Origin: DASRUP01 sp036397395
GTDB lineage: Bacteria > Patescibacteriota > Minisyncoccia > Minisyncoccales > UBA10102
Assembly: GCA_036397395.1 (NCBI GenBank)
Contig: DASWIZ010000043.1
Span: 1 to 29,713, forward strand
Length of the DNA: 29,713 nt
Direction: 5' to 3'
A program made the translations under genes and the position numbers. Shown here piece after piece: positions 7,000 through 15,475 of this stretch. Each line of letters starts with the position of its first letter. Position 1 is the first letter of the stretch. The notes beneath the pieces were generated by a model. It had not been told where the DNA came from and made no database searches. It saw only the letters and a list, made by a program, of their open reading frames with translations.

Positions 7000-8001
7000 A
7001 TGGAAGGTGAAAAGGAAGATATAAAGGCTCTGGAAATTAAGGCAAAAAAGGAGATTTCGGCAGCTGGCGACCTAAAGGAGCTGGACCAGATTTTTCGCGC
7101 GTATTTGGGCAAAAAAGGGCACATAACCCGGGTTTTGCGTTCGCTGGCCAGTATGGGCGAGGCAGAGCGAAAAATCCGGGGAAAGGCCGCTAACGACGCC
7201 AGGGACGCTTTGCAGGCCGCGTTCGAAGCAAAAAAGCAGCAGCAGACTTTACAAATAGAGGAAGCTGAGAAAAAAGACCACGTAGACGTTACCGCTCCCG
7301 GAACCAAACTGCCCAAAGGACATTTGCACCCCTTAACGCATATCCAGCGAAAGTGCCAGGAAATATTTAACGGCATGGGTTTCGCGGTTGCGGAGGGTCC
7401 GGAAATCGAGACCGAATGGTATAATTTTGACGCGTTAAACATTCCCAAAGACCACCCGGCGCGCGATTTGTGGGACACGTTTTGGCTAAAACCGAAAGCG
7501 GCAGATTACTTGCTGCGCACGCATACCAGCCCGGTGCAGGCGCGGTATATGGAAAAAAACAATCCGCCCTTGCGCATTATCGCGCCGGGCAGAATTTTTC
7601 GCTACGAAGCTACCGACGCCAGCCACGAAATTAACTTTTATCAGCTGGAAGGTTTAATGATCGGGAAAGACGTTTCCGTGGCAAACTTTAAAGCAATTAT
7701 CGAAGAGTTTTACAGCCAGTTTTTCAAAAAGGAAACAACCGTGCGTTTGCGCCCCAGCTATTTTCCTTTTACCGAGCCCTCGTTTGAAATTGACATGCGC
7801 CAAGGCAAAGGAAATTGGCTGGAAATGATGGGGGCCGGCATGGTACACCCAAATGTGTTGAAAAATGTGGGTTATATTCCTCGAGAATGGAAGGGGTTCG
7901 CGTTTGGCATGGGACTCGACCGATTAGCAATGATGAAATATAAAATTGATGATATTAGGCTTTTGTATTCAGGCGATTTGAAATTTTTACAACAGTTTTA
8001 A
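7000..8001 (+). CDS. pheS: Phenylalanyl-tRNA synthetase alpha subunit
   Basis: Catalytic subunit of the alpha2-beta2 PheRS that charges tRNA-Phe. The N-terminal coiled-coil arm (about residues 1-90, Lys/Glu/Ala rich) binds the tRNA. The class II core follows, with HPLTHIQRKCQEIF, the motif 2 region GRIFRYEATDASHEINFYQLEG and motif 3 FGMGLDRLAMMKY. At 333 residues it matches the family. pheT follows after one nucleotide. Confidence 0.95.
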   Translation: MEGEKEDIKALEIKAKKEISAAGDLKELDQIFRAYLGKKGHITRVLRSLASMGEAERKIRGKAANDARDALQAAFEAKKQQQTLQIEEAEKKDHVDVTAPGTKLPKGHLHPLTHIQRKCQEIFNGMGFAVAEGPEIETEWYNFDALNIPKDHPARDLWDTFWLKPKAADYLLRTHTSPVQARYMEKNNPPLRIIAPGRIFRYEATDASHEINFYQLEGLMIGKDVSVANFKAIIEEFYSQFFKKETTVRLRPSYFPFTEPSFEIDMRQGKGNWLEMMGAGMVHPNVLKNVGYIPREWKGFAFGMGLDRLAMMKYKIDDIRLLYSGDLKFLQQF

Positions 8002-8002
8002 C

Positions 8003-10042
8003 ATGCTTTTTTCTTATAATTGGCTAAAAGAATATAGCAAAGAAAAATTACCAGCGCCCGAAAAGCTCGCTGACCTTTTAAGTTTGCACGCGTTCGAGGT
8101 AGAAAGCGTCTCGAAAGAAGGAAGTGACAGCGTGCTCGCTATAGACGTGTTGCCAAACCGCGCGCACGATTGCTTAAACCATATTGGCATGGCAAGAGAA
8201 ATTTCCGCGATTATGGGCAAAAAAACAACACTGCCAAAAACAAAACCGGCAAAAGCCGCGAAAGGTAGTTTGCCCCAACTAAAAGTAAAAGTGGAGTCTG
8301 GGGCGTTAGTTCCGCGATATGCCGGACTTGTGGTAGAAGGCGTAACGATCGACAAATCCCCGAAAAAAGCGCGGGAATATCTTGCGGCCGTGGGAGTAAA
8401 TTCGATAAATAACATTGTAGACCTTACCAATTTTATAATGCTTGAACTTGGCCAGCCATTGCACGCGTTCGACTATAACCAAATCCAGGGTAATAGTATG
8501 TATGTGCGCCGCGCAAAGGCAGGAGAAAAGCTGGAAACGTTGGACGACCAAACTCTTACTTTGCCCGAAGGCGCATTGGTTATTGAAGACGCAAACCGCT
8601 TAATAGACCTGGCAGGCATGAAAGGCGGCAAAGTAAGCGGCATTTCACCCAACACCAAAAATATTTTTCTGCAGGCGGCACACTTTAACGCAACAACTAT
8701 TTATAAAACCAAGAAAATTCTAAAATACACCACGCAAGCAGCTGACATTTACGCCCATGGGATCGACCCCAATTTGGGAATGCAGGCATTGGAACGGGCA
8801 AACCAGCTATTGCAAGAGTGGGGGATTGGCGGCAAAGTTGTTCAAGTTGTCGATATATACCCGGCAAAAGGAAAACCAAAACTCATTTTGTTGGATTTGG
8901 ATTTTGTGCGGTCTATGCTTGGAGTGGCAATTCCAAAGCCGAAAGCAAAGAAAACACTTCAGGATTTAGGGTGTACCGTAGCCGATAAAGGAAACTTGCT
9001 GCGCGTTGAAGTCCCAACGCGCAGGCTAGACCTGGAAATCCCGGAAGATTTGGTAGAGGAAATTGGAAGGATATACGGATACGAAAACATTCCCAGTGCA
9101 TTTCCCGCGGCTTCCCTGGCGCCGCCCAGGAAAAATTCAGAATTGTTTTGGCAGGAATTTACCCGCGATCGCATGAAAGAACTGGGCTTTACCGAAGTAT
9201 ACAACTATTCTTTTATTGGCCAAAAAGATGTGCGGCAGTTCGCGTATTCGCCAGACGAACAAAAAAATCTTATTGAACTGGAAAACCCGGTAAGCGAAGA
9301 CGTTGCTTTTATGCGCGATTCATTGCTGGAAAATCTTTTAAAAAATATCCATAGCAACGTCCGTAAACAAGGTGAAATTCGTATATTCGAGCTGGGTAAG
9401 GTGTTTTCGAAAAAGAATAAAAAATTTGAAGAAACCAAAATGCTGGGAGCTGTGGTGTTAGGCGGCAATTTTTATGCTATAAAAGGTGTGATTGATTTTT
9501 TACTGGAAAGTATGGGCATAAGCGGCGTGTGGTACGACAGCTATAAGGCAACCCCGGAAAAAAGCAGGGCTGTAGTATGGCACACAGGCAAATCTGCCGA
9601 GATAAAAGTAAACAATCAAGAAATTGGTTTTGTGGGCGAAATTTCCAGCCGCGTGACGCAAGGCTTGAAAATAACGCAAAGCGTAGTCGCGTTTCATATA
9701 AATATGGATATGCTGGCTCAACTGGCTTCGGAGGAAAAAGAATACCTGCTGGCTCCAAAATATCCATCCATTGTTCGAGACGTCGCGATTTTAGCGCCCG
9801 GCCAAACAAAAGTTATAGACGTTATGAACGCGATACACGATGCGGGGGGCACCATGGTGCGCGACATAGATGTATTTGATGTGTTCGAAGGAGGAAATTT
9901 GCCCGGCGGCAAGAAAAACCTCGCGTTTCATATTGTATACCAGTCAGACGAAAAAACGCTTACGAATAAAGAAGTCGATGCAATACACGAACGAATCATA
10001 AAAGCAATAGAAGAAAACCCCTTATGGCAAGCAAGAAAATAA
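8003..10042 (+). CDS. pheT: Phenylalanyl-tRNA synthetase beta subunit, lacking the OB domain
   Basis: Structural and editing subunit of PheRS. At 679 residues it is about 110 shorter than usual. The protein passes from the first strand-helix (residues 1-45) straight into VLAIDVLPNRAHDCLNHIG, so the inserted EMAP/OB-fold tRNA-binding domain (normally about 40-150) is absent. The editing B3/B4 region (NIVDLTNFIMLELGQPLHAFDY), the B5 region, the catalytic-like core and the C-terminal anticodon-binding domain (KYPSIVRDVAIL...) are present. No Shine-Dalgarno site precedes it, and coupling to pheS is likely. Its last 19 nt overlap gyrB. Confidence 0.95.
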   Translation: MLFSYNWLKEYSKEKLPAPEKLADLLSLHAFEVESVSKEGSDSVLAIDVLPNRAHDCLNHIGMAREISAIMGKKTTLPKTKPAKAAKGSLPQLKVKVESGALVPRYAGLVVEGVTIDKSPKKAREYLAAVGVNSINNIVDLTNFIMLELGQPLHAFDYNQIQGNSMYVRRAKAGEKLETLDDQTLTLPEGALVIEDANRLIDLAGMKGGKVSGISPNTKNIFLQAAHFNATTIYKTKKILKYTTQAADIYAHGIDPNLGMQALERANQLLQEWGIGGKVVQVVDIYPAKGKPKLILLDLDFVRSMLGVAIPKPKAKKTLQDLGCTVADKGNLLRVEVPTRRLDLEIPEDLVEEIGRIYGYENIPSAFPAASLAPPRKNSELFWQEFTRDRMKELGFTEVYNYSFIGQKDVRQFAYSPDEQKNLIELENPVSEDVAFMRDSLLENLLKNIHSNVRKQGEIRIFELGKVFSKKNKKFEETKMLGAVVLGGNFYAIKGVIDFLLESMGISGVWYDSYKATPEKSRAVVWHTGKSAEIKVNNQEIGFVGEISSRVTQGLKITQSVVAFHINMDMLAQLASEEKEYLLAPKYPSIVRDVAILAPGQTKVIDVMNAIHDAGGTMVRDIDVFDVFEGGNLPGGKKNLAFHIVYQSDEKTLTNKEVDAIHERIIKAIEENPLWQARK

Positions 10043-11946
10043 TATCAAAACAAATTGGGTACGGCGCCAAAGATATCCAGGTTTTAGAGGGTTTGGACCC
10101 GGTGCGCAAGCGTCCGGGAATGTACATTGGTTCCACCGGGCCCGACGGTTTGCACCATTTAGTTTGGGAAGTTTTGGACAACAGCTTGGATGAAGCCATG
10201 GCCGGGTACGCCAAAAATATTGAAATTACCTTATTGCCGCAAAACCGCGTGCAGGTTTCAGACGACGGAAGAGGCATTCCCATAGAAAAGCACCCGCAAA
10301 CCAAGAAATCCACATTGGAAACCGTGCTTACGGTTCTGCACGCGGGAGGAAAATTCGGCAGCGGCGCGTATAAGGTTTCGGGCGGCTTGCATGGCGTGGG
10401 CGTTTCCGTTGTAAACGCTCTCTCCATATACCTGAAAGCCGAAGTTACGCGCGATGGCGCAAAGTATCAGCAAGAATACAGCCGCGGCAAACCAAAATAC
10501 CAGGTAAAAAAAACAGGTGCGGCAAAAAGCACGGGTACCGCCATTACGTTTGAACCGGATGCGGAGGTGTTTAAAGAAATTACATACGACACCAAGCGCA
10601 TTGTGGACCATTTGCGCCAGCAAGCGTATTTGACGTCCGGCGTACGGATTACGTTTATAGACGCGCGGGAAAAGGAACCTAAATCATATTCCTTTTATTT
10701 TGAAGGCGGCCTGGCTTCGTACGTAAAATACCTAACCCAGGGCATGGCGGCCAAGCATGAAAATATTTTTTACGTAAACGGGGAGCGTGACGACATTGTG
10801 GTGGAAGTTGCCATGCGGTACACCGAAGAGTTTGAAATTTACGAAGAAGCGTTCGCCAACAACATTCGCAACGCGGAAGGCGGCACGCACATTACCGGTT
10901 TTCGCAGCGCGTTAACGCGCATGCTAAACGATTACGCCAAGAAAAACAACCTGCTGAAAGGCGAGGAAGCGCTTACCGGCGACGACGTGCGAGAAGGCAT
11001 GACCGCGGTAATTTCGGTAAAATTGAAAGAGCCGCAGTTTGAGGGACAAACCAAAGCAAAGTTGGGAAATCCCGAAGCGAAATCCGCGGTGGAAGCGGTG
11101 GTAGCGGAATCTTTAGCAGACTTTTTTGAACGGAACCCGCAAGACGCCCGAGCCATAGCGGACAAATCCATTTTGGCCGCCAAGGCGCGCAAAGCCGCAA
11201 AAGCCGCGCGCCAAACCGTGTTGCGTAAAGGAATACTGGAAGGGTTGGCGTTACCCGGCAAACTGGCGGATTGCTCGTCGCGCAATCCCGAAGAATCGGA
11301 ATTGTATTTGGTGGAGGGTGAATCTGCCGGAGGCTCTGCCAAGCAGGCGCGCGACCGGCGGTTTCAGGCAATATTGCCTTTGCGTGGAAAAATCTTAAAC
11401 GTGGAACGCGCCAGGTTGGACAAAATTTTAGCTTCCAAAGAAATACGGGCTTTGGTTATCGCCCTGGGAGCGGCTATCGCGGAAGACTTTGACATTGAAA
11501 AAGTCCGCTACCGGCGCATTATTATTATGACCGATGCCGACGTGGACGGATCTCACATTCGAGCCCTGCTGCTTACGCTATTTTACCGCTACTTTAAACC
11601 TATAATTGAGCGAGGCTATTTGTATATTGCCCAGCCTCCGCTCTATGCCATTAAAAAGGGAAAAACGCTGGAATACGCGTACTCTGATGCTGAAAAAGAC
11701 AACATTGTTGGCAAGTTGAAGGGAGACGGCGTTAATATTCAGCGATACAAGGGTTTGGGTGAAATGAACCCGGACCAGCTTTGGACTACCACCATGAACC
11801 CGGAAAACCGCATTCTGCTGCAGGTAGGCATTGAAAACGCCAAGGAAGCAGACCGCACGTTCGATATACTTATGGGAGACGAAGTGCTTCCCCGCAAAAA
11901 ATTTATCCAGACATACGCAAAATCCGTGCAAAATCTTGACATTTAG
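10024..11946 (+). CDS. gyrB: DNA gyrase subunit B
   Basis: ATPase subunit of the type IIA topoisomerase that introduces negative supercoils. The GHKL ATP-binding elements are EVLDNSLDEAMAGY (Asn53), DDGRGIP and GGLHGVGVSVVNALS. The TOPRIM domain has EGESAGG (Glu431) and the metal pair in TDADVDGSH (Asp504, Asp506), followed by the C-terminal QRYKGLGEMNPDQLW. At 640 residues it has the Gram-positive type length. ParE cannot be fully excluded without gyrA/parC context, but in a reduced genome a single GyrB is expected. The start overlaps pheT by 19 nt. Confidence 0.92.
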   Translation: MASKKIISKQIGYGAKDIQVLEGLDPVRKRPGMYIGSTGPDGLHHLVWEVLDNSLDEAMAGYAKNIEITLLPQNRVQVSDDGRGIPIEKHPQTKKSTLETVLTVLHAGGKFGSGAYKVSGGLHGVGVSVVNALSIYLKAEVTRDGAKYQQEYSRGKPKYQVKKTGAAKSTGTAITFEPDAEVFKEITYDTKRIVDHLRQQAYLTSGVRITFIDAREKEPKSYSFYFEGGLASYVKYLTQGMAAKHENIFYVNGERDDIVVEVAMRYTEEFEIYEEAFANNIRNAEGGTHITGFRSALTRMLNDYAKKNNLLKGEEALTGDDVREGMTAVISVKLKEPQFEGQTKAKLGNPEAKSAVEAVVAESLADFFERNPQDARAIADKSILAAKARKAAKAARQTVLRKGILEGLALPGKLADCSSRNPEESELYLVEGESAGGSAKQARDRRFQAILPLRGKILNVERARLDKILASKEIRALVIALGAAIAEDFDIEKVRYRRIIIMTDADVDGSHIRALLLTLFYRYFKPIIERGYLYIAQPPLYAIKKGKTLEYAYSDAEKDNIVGKLKGDGVNIQRYKGLGEMNPDQLWTTTMNPENRILLQVGIENAKEADRTFDILMGDEVLPRKKFIQTYAKSVQNLDI

Positions 11947-11964
11947 GCGGCTTTTTGCTACTGT
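11936..11964 (+). promoter_or_regulatory. Promoter of secE-nusG-rplK
   Basis: TTGACA (11936-11941), 17 nt, TACTGT (11959-11964), with the -35 box inside the last codons of gyrB. The leader of about 45 nt before secE contains GGGGC (11966-11970) and GCCCC (11983-11987). The latter half can instead pair as GGCC/GGCC (11982-11995) before GTTTT. The alternative hairpins hint at attenuation but are weak. Confidence 0.6.
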
Positions 11965-12014
11965 AGGGGCATAGAAACACTGGCCCCGCAAGGCCGTTTT
12001 AAGATAGAAATATT

Positions 12015-12224
12015 ATGAAAATGCAAAATCCGCTGTATTATTTCACGGTTCTCATTGGTTTTTTAAAAGAAACGAAGGTGGAGGGCAAACGGGTAAACTG
12101 GCCCAGCCGAGACAAAACCATAAAAGACACTATTATTGTTATTGCTTTTGCCGTGGTGGTGGCGGCATTTTTAAGTTCGTTTGACTACCTGTTCCAGTAT
12201 GTCTTAAACAATTTCCTTATTTAG
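12015..12224 (+). CDS. secE: Preprotein translocase subunit SecE
   Basis: Essential clamp subunit of the SecYEG channel. The 69 residues have the single-TM bacterial form. A conserved amphipathic stretch GFLKETKVEGKRVNWPSRDK (about 15-34) precedes the membrane helix (about 38-62). The order secE-nusG-rplK is the conserved bacterial arrangement and confirms the call. rplA, rplJ and rplL do not follow; dcd does. Confidence 0.95.
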   Translation: MKMQNPLYYFTVLIGFLKETKVEGKRVNWPSRDKTIKDTIIVIAFAVVVAAFLSSFDYLFQYVLNNFLI

Positions 12225-12245
12225 ATATTGTAATTTTTTAGTGGT

Positions 12246-12791
12246 ATGCCAAAACAGCAAATAGTCGGAGAAAAAAACTGGTACGTTATTCATACCTATT
12301 CCGGGTACGAAGATGCCGTAGCTCGGAACCTAAAGCAAAGAATAGAGTCTTTGGGTATGGAAGATAAAATTTTTCAGGTGTTGGTTCCCAAAGAGAAAAA
12401 GATTAAAATTAAAAACGGGAAGCGAAAAATTGTTGAAGAAAAAATTTACCCCGGGTATGTGTTAGTGGAAATGATAGTTACCGACGACTCATGGTATGTG
12501 GTGCGCAACACGCCAAATGTAACCGGGTTTATTGGGTCTGGCACCACGCCGGTTCCGGTTTCCGGCCAGGAAATTGAATATTTGGAAAAGCGCATGGGCG
12601 TGGACGCCCCCCAGTACCAAATTGACGTAGAAATGGGCGACAGCGTAAAAATTATTGACGGCCCGTTTAAGGATTTCGACGGCAAGGTTTCGGGCATAGA
12701 CAAGGAGCGCGGAAAGATAAAGGTTCTGGTAAATATGTTTGGGCGCGATACCCCGGTCGAACTCGATTCATTACAAATTCAAAAAATATAA
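12246..12791 (+). CDS. nusG: Transcription termination/antitermination factor NusG
   Basis: Binds RNA polymerase and couples it to Rho or to the ribosome. The 181 residues contain the NGN domain (KNWYVIHTYSGYEDAVARNLKQR... through YPGYVLVEM and the FIGSG segment) and the C-terminal KOW domain (VKIIDGPFKDFDGKVSGID, then KVLVNMFGRDTPVELD). The length is standard and no extra domain is inserted. It lies 21 nt after secE, with no clear Shine-Dalgarno site. Confidence 0.96.
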   Translation: MPKQQIVGEKNWYVIHTYSGYEDAVARNLKQRIESLGMEDKIFQVLVPKEKKIKIKNGKRKIVEEKIYPGYVLVEMIVTDDSWYVVRNTPNVTGFIGSGTTPVPVSGQEIEYLEKRMGVDAPQYQIDVEMGDSVKIIDGPFKDFDGKVSGIDKERGKIKVLVNMFGRDTPVELDSLQIQKI

Positions 12792-12792
12792 C

Positions 12793-13215
12793 ATGGCGAA
12801 AAAAATCAAAGCGGTAGTAAAAGTTCATATCCCGGCTGGCGCCGCCACTCCCGCCCCTCCCGTAGGGCCGGCTTTGGCCCAGCACGGCGTAAACATTGGC
12901 GAGTTTATTAAGCAGTTCAACGAGGCAACGCGGGAGCAGCAAGGGTTTAAGCTGCCTGTGGAAATTTTTGTGCACGAGGACCGAACCTTTACGTTTAAGG
13001 TTCACGAACCTCCGGCCGCGGCTTTAATTAAAAAAGCAATTAGCTTGGAAAAGGGTTCTGACACCCCAAACAAAAAACAGGTGGCAACCATAACCAAAGC
13101 GCAATTAAAAGAGGTGGCGGAGAAAAAAATGAAAGACCTAAACACCACCGACATTGACCAGGCAATGAAAATTATCGCAGGCAGCGCCAAAAGTATGGGA
13201 GTAAAAGTGGAATAG
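12793..13215 (+). CDS. rplK: 50S ribosomal protein L11
   Basis: Binds the GTPase-associated centre of 23S rRNA. The 140 residues start MAKKIKAVVKVHIPAGAATP. PPVGPALAQHGVNIGEFIKQFN is the N-terminal signature; the RNA-binding C-terminal domain ends MKIIAGSAKSMGVKVE. The start at 12793 is chosen because it is 1 nt after the nusG stop and matches the family N-terminus; the open frame reaches further upstream into nusG. No rplA follows. Confidence 0.97.
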   Translation: MAKKIKAVVKVHIPAGAATPAPPVGPALAQHGVNIGEFIKQFNEATREQQGFKLPVEIFVHEDRTFTFKVHEPPAAALIKKAISLEKGSDTPNKKQVATITKAQLKEVAEKKMKDLNTTDIDQAMKIIAGSAKSMGVKVE

Positions 13216-13219
13216 CTTG

Positions 13220-13225
13220 TATACT
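13220..13225 (+). promoter_or_regulatory. -10 box of dcd, leaderless spacing
   Basis: TATACT ends 8 nt before the dcd ATG, so RNA would start at or next to the codon. The -35 region (GGGAGT) is poor, so this may be weak or secondary to read-through from rplK. Confidence 0.4.
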
Positions 13226-13233
13226 ATGTTTAT

Positions 13234-13815
13234 ATGATACTTTCAGACCAGGATATTCAAAAAGCCATAGAAGAAGGCCGGGTAACAATGGACCCATATC
13301 CGGAGTTCGACAAACAGCTGGGGCCGTGTTCCTTAGACCTGCATTTGGGCAATAAAATGAAGGTGTTTAAGCCTTCGCCCTATCCCTATTTGGATTTAAA
13401 ACGCAAGGTAGATATGGAAAACCTTATGGAGGAAATTGTGGTAGGAGAGGGCGACCCCTTTATTTTAAAGCCAAACGATTTTGCCCTGGCCTTAACCAAA
13501 GAAGATTTTAGCCTTCCTAACGACTTGATGGCTAGGCTGGACGGCAGAAGCTCTTTGGGCCGCCTGGGCCTTGTGGTGCACTCTACGGCCGCCAGGTTCG
13601 ATCCCGGGTGGTCTGGCAAGGCGGTAATGGAGCTGGGCAACCTGGGCAAAATGCCGGTTATTTTGTACGAAGGCATGCGCATTTGCGCGCTTACCTTTGA
13701 AACGCTTTCCAGCCCAGCCCGCGAAGCATATGGCGCAAGCGACAAACGTAAATACTCAAAACAAAGCGACACCCCCCACGCCAGCCGCATCTCCCAAGAA
13801 TTCAACGGCGGCTAA
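13234..13815 (+). CDS. dcd: dCTP deaminase
   Basis: Converts dCTP to dUTP (or to dUMP in bifunctional members), feeding thymidylate synthesis. The core motif DGRSSLGRLGLVVHSTAARFDPGWSG, followed by KAVMELGN, holds the catalytic Glu (Glu133) and the substrate-binding Arg/Ser/Asp residues. The 193 residues have the normal length, with a C-terminal flap segment (KYSKQSDTPHASRISQEF). A second member of the family at 15901 lacks key residues, so this copy is the likely true enzyme. It lies 2 kb from thyA and tmk. Confidence 0.93.
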   Translation: MILSDQDIQKAIEEGRVTMDPYPEFDKQLGPCSLDLHLGNKMKVFKPSPYPYLDLKRKVDMENLMEEIVVGEGDPFILKPNDFALALTKEDFSLPNDLMARLDGRSSLGRLGLVVHSTAARFDPGWSGKAVMELGNLGKMPVILYEGMRICALTFETLSSPAREAYGASDKRKYSKQSDTPHASRISQEFNGG

Positions 13816-13854
13816 CTTTAGCTTGCCATTTTGCAGCGGTGGGATCTCAAGGCC

Positions 13855-13883
13855 TTGACACGATTTTGTACATTTTGTACAAT
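13855..13883 (+). promoter_or_regulatory. Promoter and palindromic operator of the toxin-antitoxin pair
   Basis: TTGACA (13855-13860), 17 nt, TACAAT (13878-13883). A perfect inverted repeat, TTGTACA-TTT-TGTACAA (13866-13882), covers the spacer and most of the -10. This is the expected place for an autorepressor site, probably bound by the antitoxin or the complex. The RNA start is 1-3 nt before the ATG at 13893. Confidence 0.8.
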
Positions 13884-13892
13884 AAGAGTATC

Positions 13893-14144
13893 ATGAAAAC
13901 GCTATCAACAACAGAAGCGCGAAAAAATATCAAGGCCCTTGTGGACGTTGTTCGCGAAACAGGAGCTGTATACGCCATTGGGCGCAGAGAGAAACCGGAA
14001 GTGCTACTCATAAAGTTCCCTCACGACTATAGCAAGGATCTTAACGAGATTACGAATATGAATGCGTACTCTGAAAGCTTTTCTTTTCTTGAACAAGAGC
14101 CCGATTTGTACTCCGTAGACGACCTAAAAAAGAAATATGCCTAA
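13893..14144 (+). CDS. Antitoxin, Phd/YefM-like
   Basis: The 83-residue protein begins MKTLSTTEARKNIKALVDVV, the classic Phd/YefM N-terminal DNA-binding pattern (TxxxAR..., then a helix). A strand IGRREKPEVLLIKF follows, then an acidic, flexible C-terminus ending DDLKKKYA, which should wrap the toxin. It overlaps the downstream MazF-like gene by 8 nt. Pairing Phd-type antitoxin with MazF/PemK-type toxin is a recognised mix. The start at 13893 is preferred over the upstream in-frame codon because the promoter and operator lie just before it. Repression of its own promoter through the TTGTACA palindrome is inferred. Confidence 0.82.
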   Translation: MKTLSTTEARKNIKALVDVVRETGAVYAIGRREKPEVLLIKFPHDYSKDLNEITNMNAYSESFSFLEQEPDLYSVDDLKKKYA

Positions 14145-14460
14145 GCAGGGCGCTATTGTACTCGTGCCTTTTCCCTTTACCAATTTAACTGCCGCAAAGG
14201 TTAGGCCCGCACTTGTGTTGTCGGCAGAACCTCTCAACGAAGATGTCATTGTTGCTTTTATCTCTTCAAAACCGAAGCAGGGAAAATATGTTGTTGGCAT
14301 TATCCCAAGCAGGGAAAATGGCTTAAAAGTAGCTTCGGTAATTATTTGCAGCAAAATTGCTACATTAGAAAAAGCGGTAGTTCTCGGAGAGTTGGGCACG
14401 CTCGAGGAGAGATTCTTAAAACAAGTAAGGGCAAACCTGGCCGCGATTTTTGCCTATTAA
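14137..14460 (+). CDS. Toxin, MazF/PemK-like endoribonuclease
   Basis: The 107 residues carry the PemK/MazF N-terminal block GAIVLVPFPFTNLTAAKVRPALVLS and the strand VIVAFISSK, followed by SVIICSKIATLEKAVV-LGELG. Family members cut mRNA at short sequences; target and activity here are not known. The Arg in KVRPALV and the Ser/Thr-like residue in the FISSK strand match the active-site positions of the family. It starts inside the end of the antitoxin gene (8-nt overlap), ensuring coupled synthesis. Confidence 0.88.
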   Translation: MPKQGAIVLVPFPFTNLTAAKVRPALVLSAEPLNEDVIVAFISSKPKQGKYVVGIIPSRENGLKVASVIICSKIATLEKAVVLGELGTLEERFLKQVRANLAAIFAY

Positions 14461-14471
14461 TTCCCGGGCGG

Positions 14472-15458
14472 CTAAAACCCGCCGATGTTGGCGATTTCTG
14501 CTTTAATGGCAGGATGAGAGTCGTAATTTTCTATAGTGAAGTCCTCGAATGTAAAATCGTCGATTTCTTTCACGTTAGGGTTGAGCGTAAGAGTAGGCCA
14601 CAGCTTCGGTTCTCGAGAAAGCTGCTCGGTAACCGCGTCAAAATGATTGGAATAAATATGCGCATCTCCCAAAAAATGTACAAACTCTCCTGGCTCAATC
14701 CCAACAATTTGGCTCATCATTCGTGCCAGCAATGCGTAGCTGGCGATATTGAAAGGTACGCCCAGAAACATATCCCCGCTCCGCTGGTATAGCGCACAGT
14801 GAAGCTTGTTATTGGTTACGGCAAATTGAAACGTGGTATGGCAAAACGGCGGTACCTCGTTTGCGTTGCCAGGCGAAGCCATCTCGTAAATAAAGTCGGG
14901 ATTCCATCCTGAAACCACATAAGACTTGCGATATGGTTTTGACCGGAGGCCCTTGATAACCCAGCCAAGCTGGTCGATTTCACGACCATCAGAAGCTGGC
15001 CACCGTCGCCACATGCGGCCGTATACGGTAATGAGATCGCCCCATTTTTTTACAAAGTCGCTATCGGTGTCTTCACTCGCAAGCTTTGCGATAAATTCTT
15101 CTTGTACTATATCAGGATGCTCCCCGGCAAGCGCATGCTTATGGTAGCGTTTCCACGCCCACTCATCCCAAATATGAACGTTATTATCCACCAAGTATTT
15201 AATGTTGGAACTGCCGGAAAGAAACCATAATAGCTCATGGATAATCCCGCGCGTGAATACCTTTTTCGTGGTAAGCAGGGGAAAGACTTCAGAGAGGTCA
15301 AAACGCATCTGGCGCCCGAAAACCGATCGGATAGAGGGAGGATCTTCTCCTTTATCTTCATACTGCGAAAGCACCTCGGGCGTGAAAAAAAGCGGTTTAT
15401 CAGACCCGTTTTCGCGAGTATCGCGCAGCAAATTGAGATATTGGTATTCGGGATGCAT
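14472..15458 (-). CDS. thyA: Thymidylate synthase
   Basis: Makes dTMP from dUMP with methylene-tetrahydrofolate. The catalytic Cys206 is in PPFCHTTFQF. The folate/dUMP-binding segments ALYQRSGDMFLGVPFNIASYALL and FLGDAHIYSNH, and GRQMRFDL, LLTTKK and HELLWFLSG at the N-terminus, are all typical. At 328 residues it is longer than E. coli ThyA (264), with an insertion around residues 100-145 as in Gram-positive forms. The ATG at 15458 is chosen over one 18 nt upstream because a TATAAT box ends 6 nt before it. It is divergent from the DHFR cluster and convergent with the toxin gene. Confidence 0.96.
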   Translation of the reverse strand: MHPEYQYLNLLRDTRENGSDKPLFFTPEVLSQYEDKGEDPPSIRSVFGRQMRFDLSEVFPLLTTKKVFTRGIIHELLWFLSGSSNIKYLVDNNVHIWDEWAWKRYHKHALAGEHPDIVQEEFIAKLASEDTDSDFVKKWGDLITVYGRMWRRWPASDGREIDQLGWVIKGLRSKPYRKSYVVSGWNPDFIYEMASPGNANEVPPFCHTTFQFAVTNNKLHCALYQRSGDMFLGVPFNIASYALLARMMSQIVGIEPGEFVHFLGDAHIYSNHFDAVTEQLSREPKLWPTLTLNPNVKEIDDFTFEDFTIENYDSHPAIKAEIANIGGF

Positions 15459-15470
15459 TATGATATTATA
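15441..15470. promoter_or_regulatory. Overlapping divergent promoters of thyA and the DHFR operon
   Basis: On the + strand, TTGGTA (15441-15446), 17 nt and TATTAT (15464-15469) end 6 nt before the ATG at 15476. On the - strand, a perfect TATAAT (15465-15470) ends 6 nt before the thyA ATG at 15458; its -35 (TATGAG) is weak. The two -10 boxes occupy almost the same base pairs, and both mRNAs would be leaderless. The two promoters cannot be occupied at once. Confidence 0.7.
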
Positions 15471-15475
15471 CCACA

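Noticed and set aside
14461..14490. Hairpin GGCGG/CCGCC between the toxin and thyA ends
   Set aside because: Only 5 bp with no T-tract on either strand; not called as a terminator.
14346..14792. 148-codon + frame after the toxin
   Set aside because: Overlaps the toxin in another frame and then thyA in antisense; no support.
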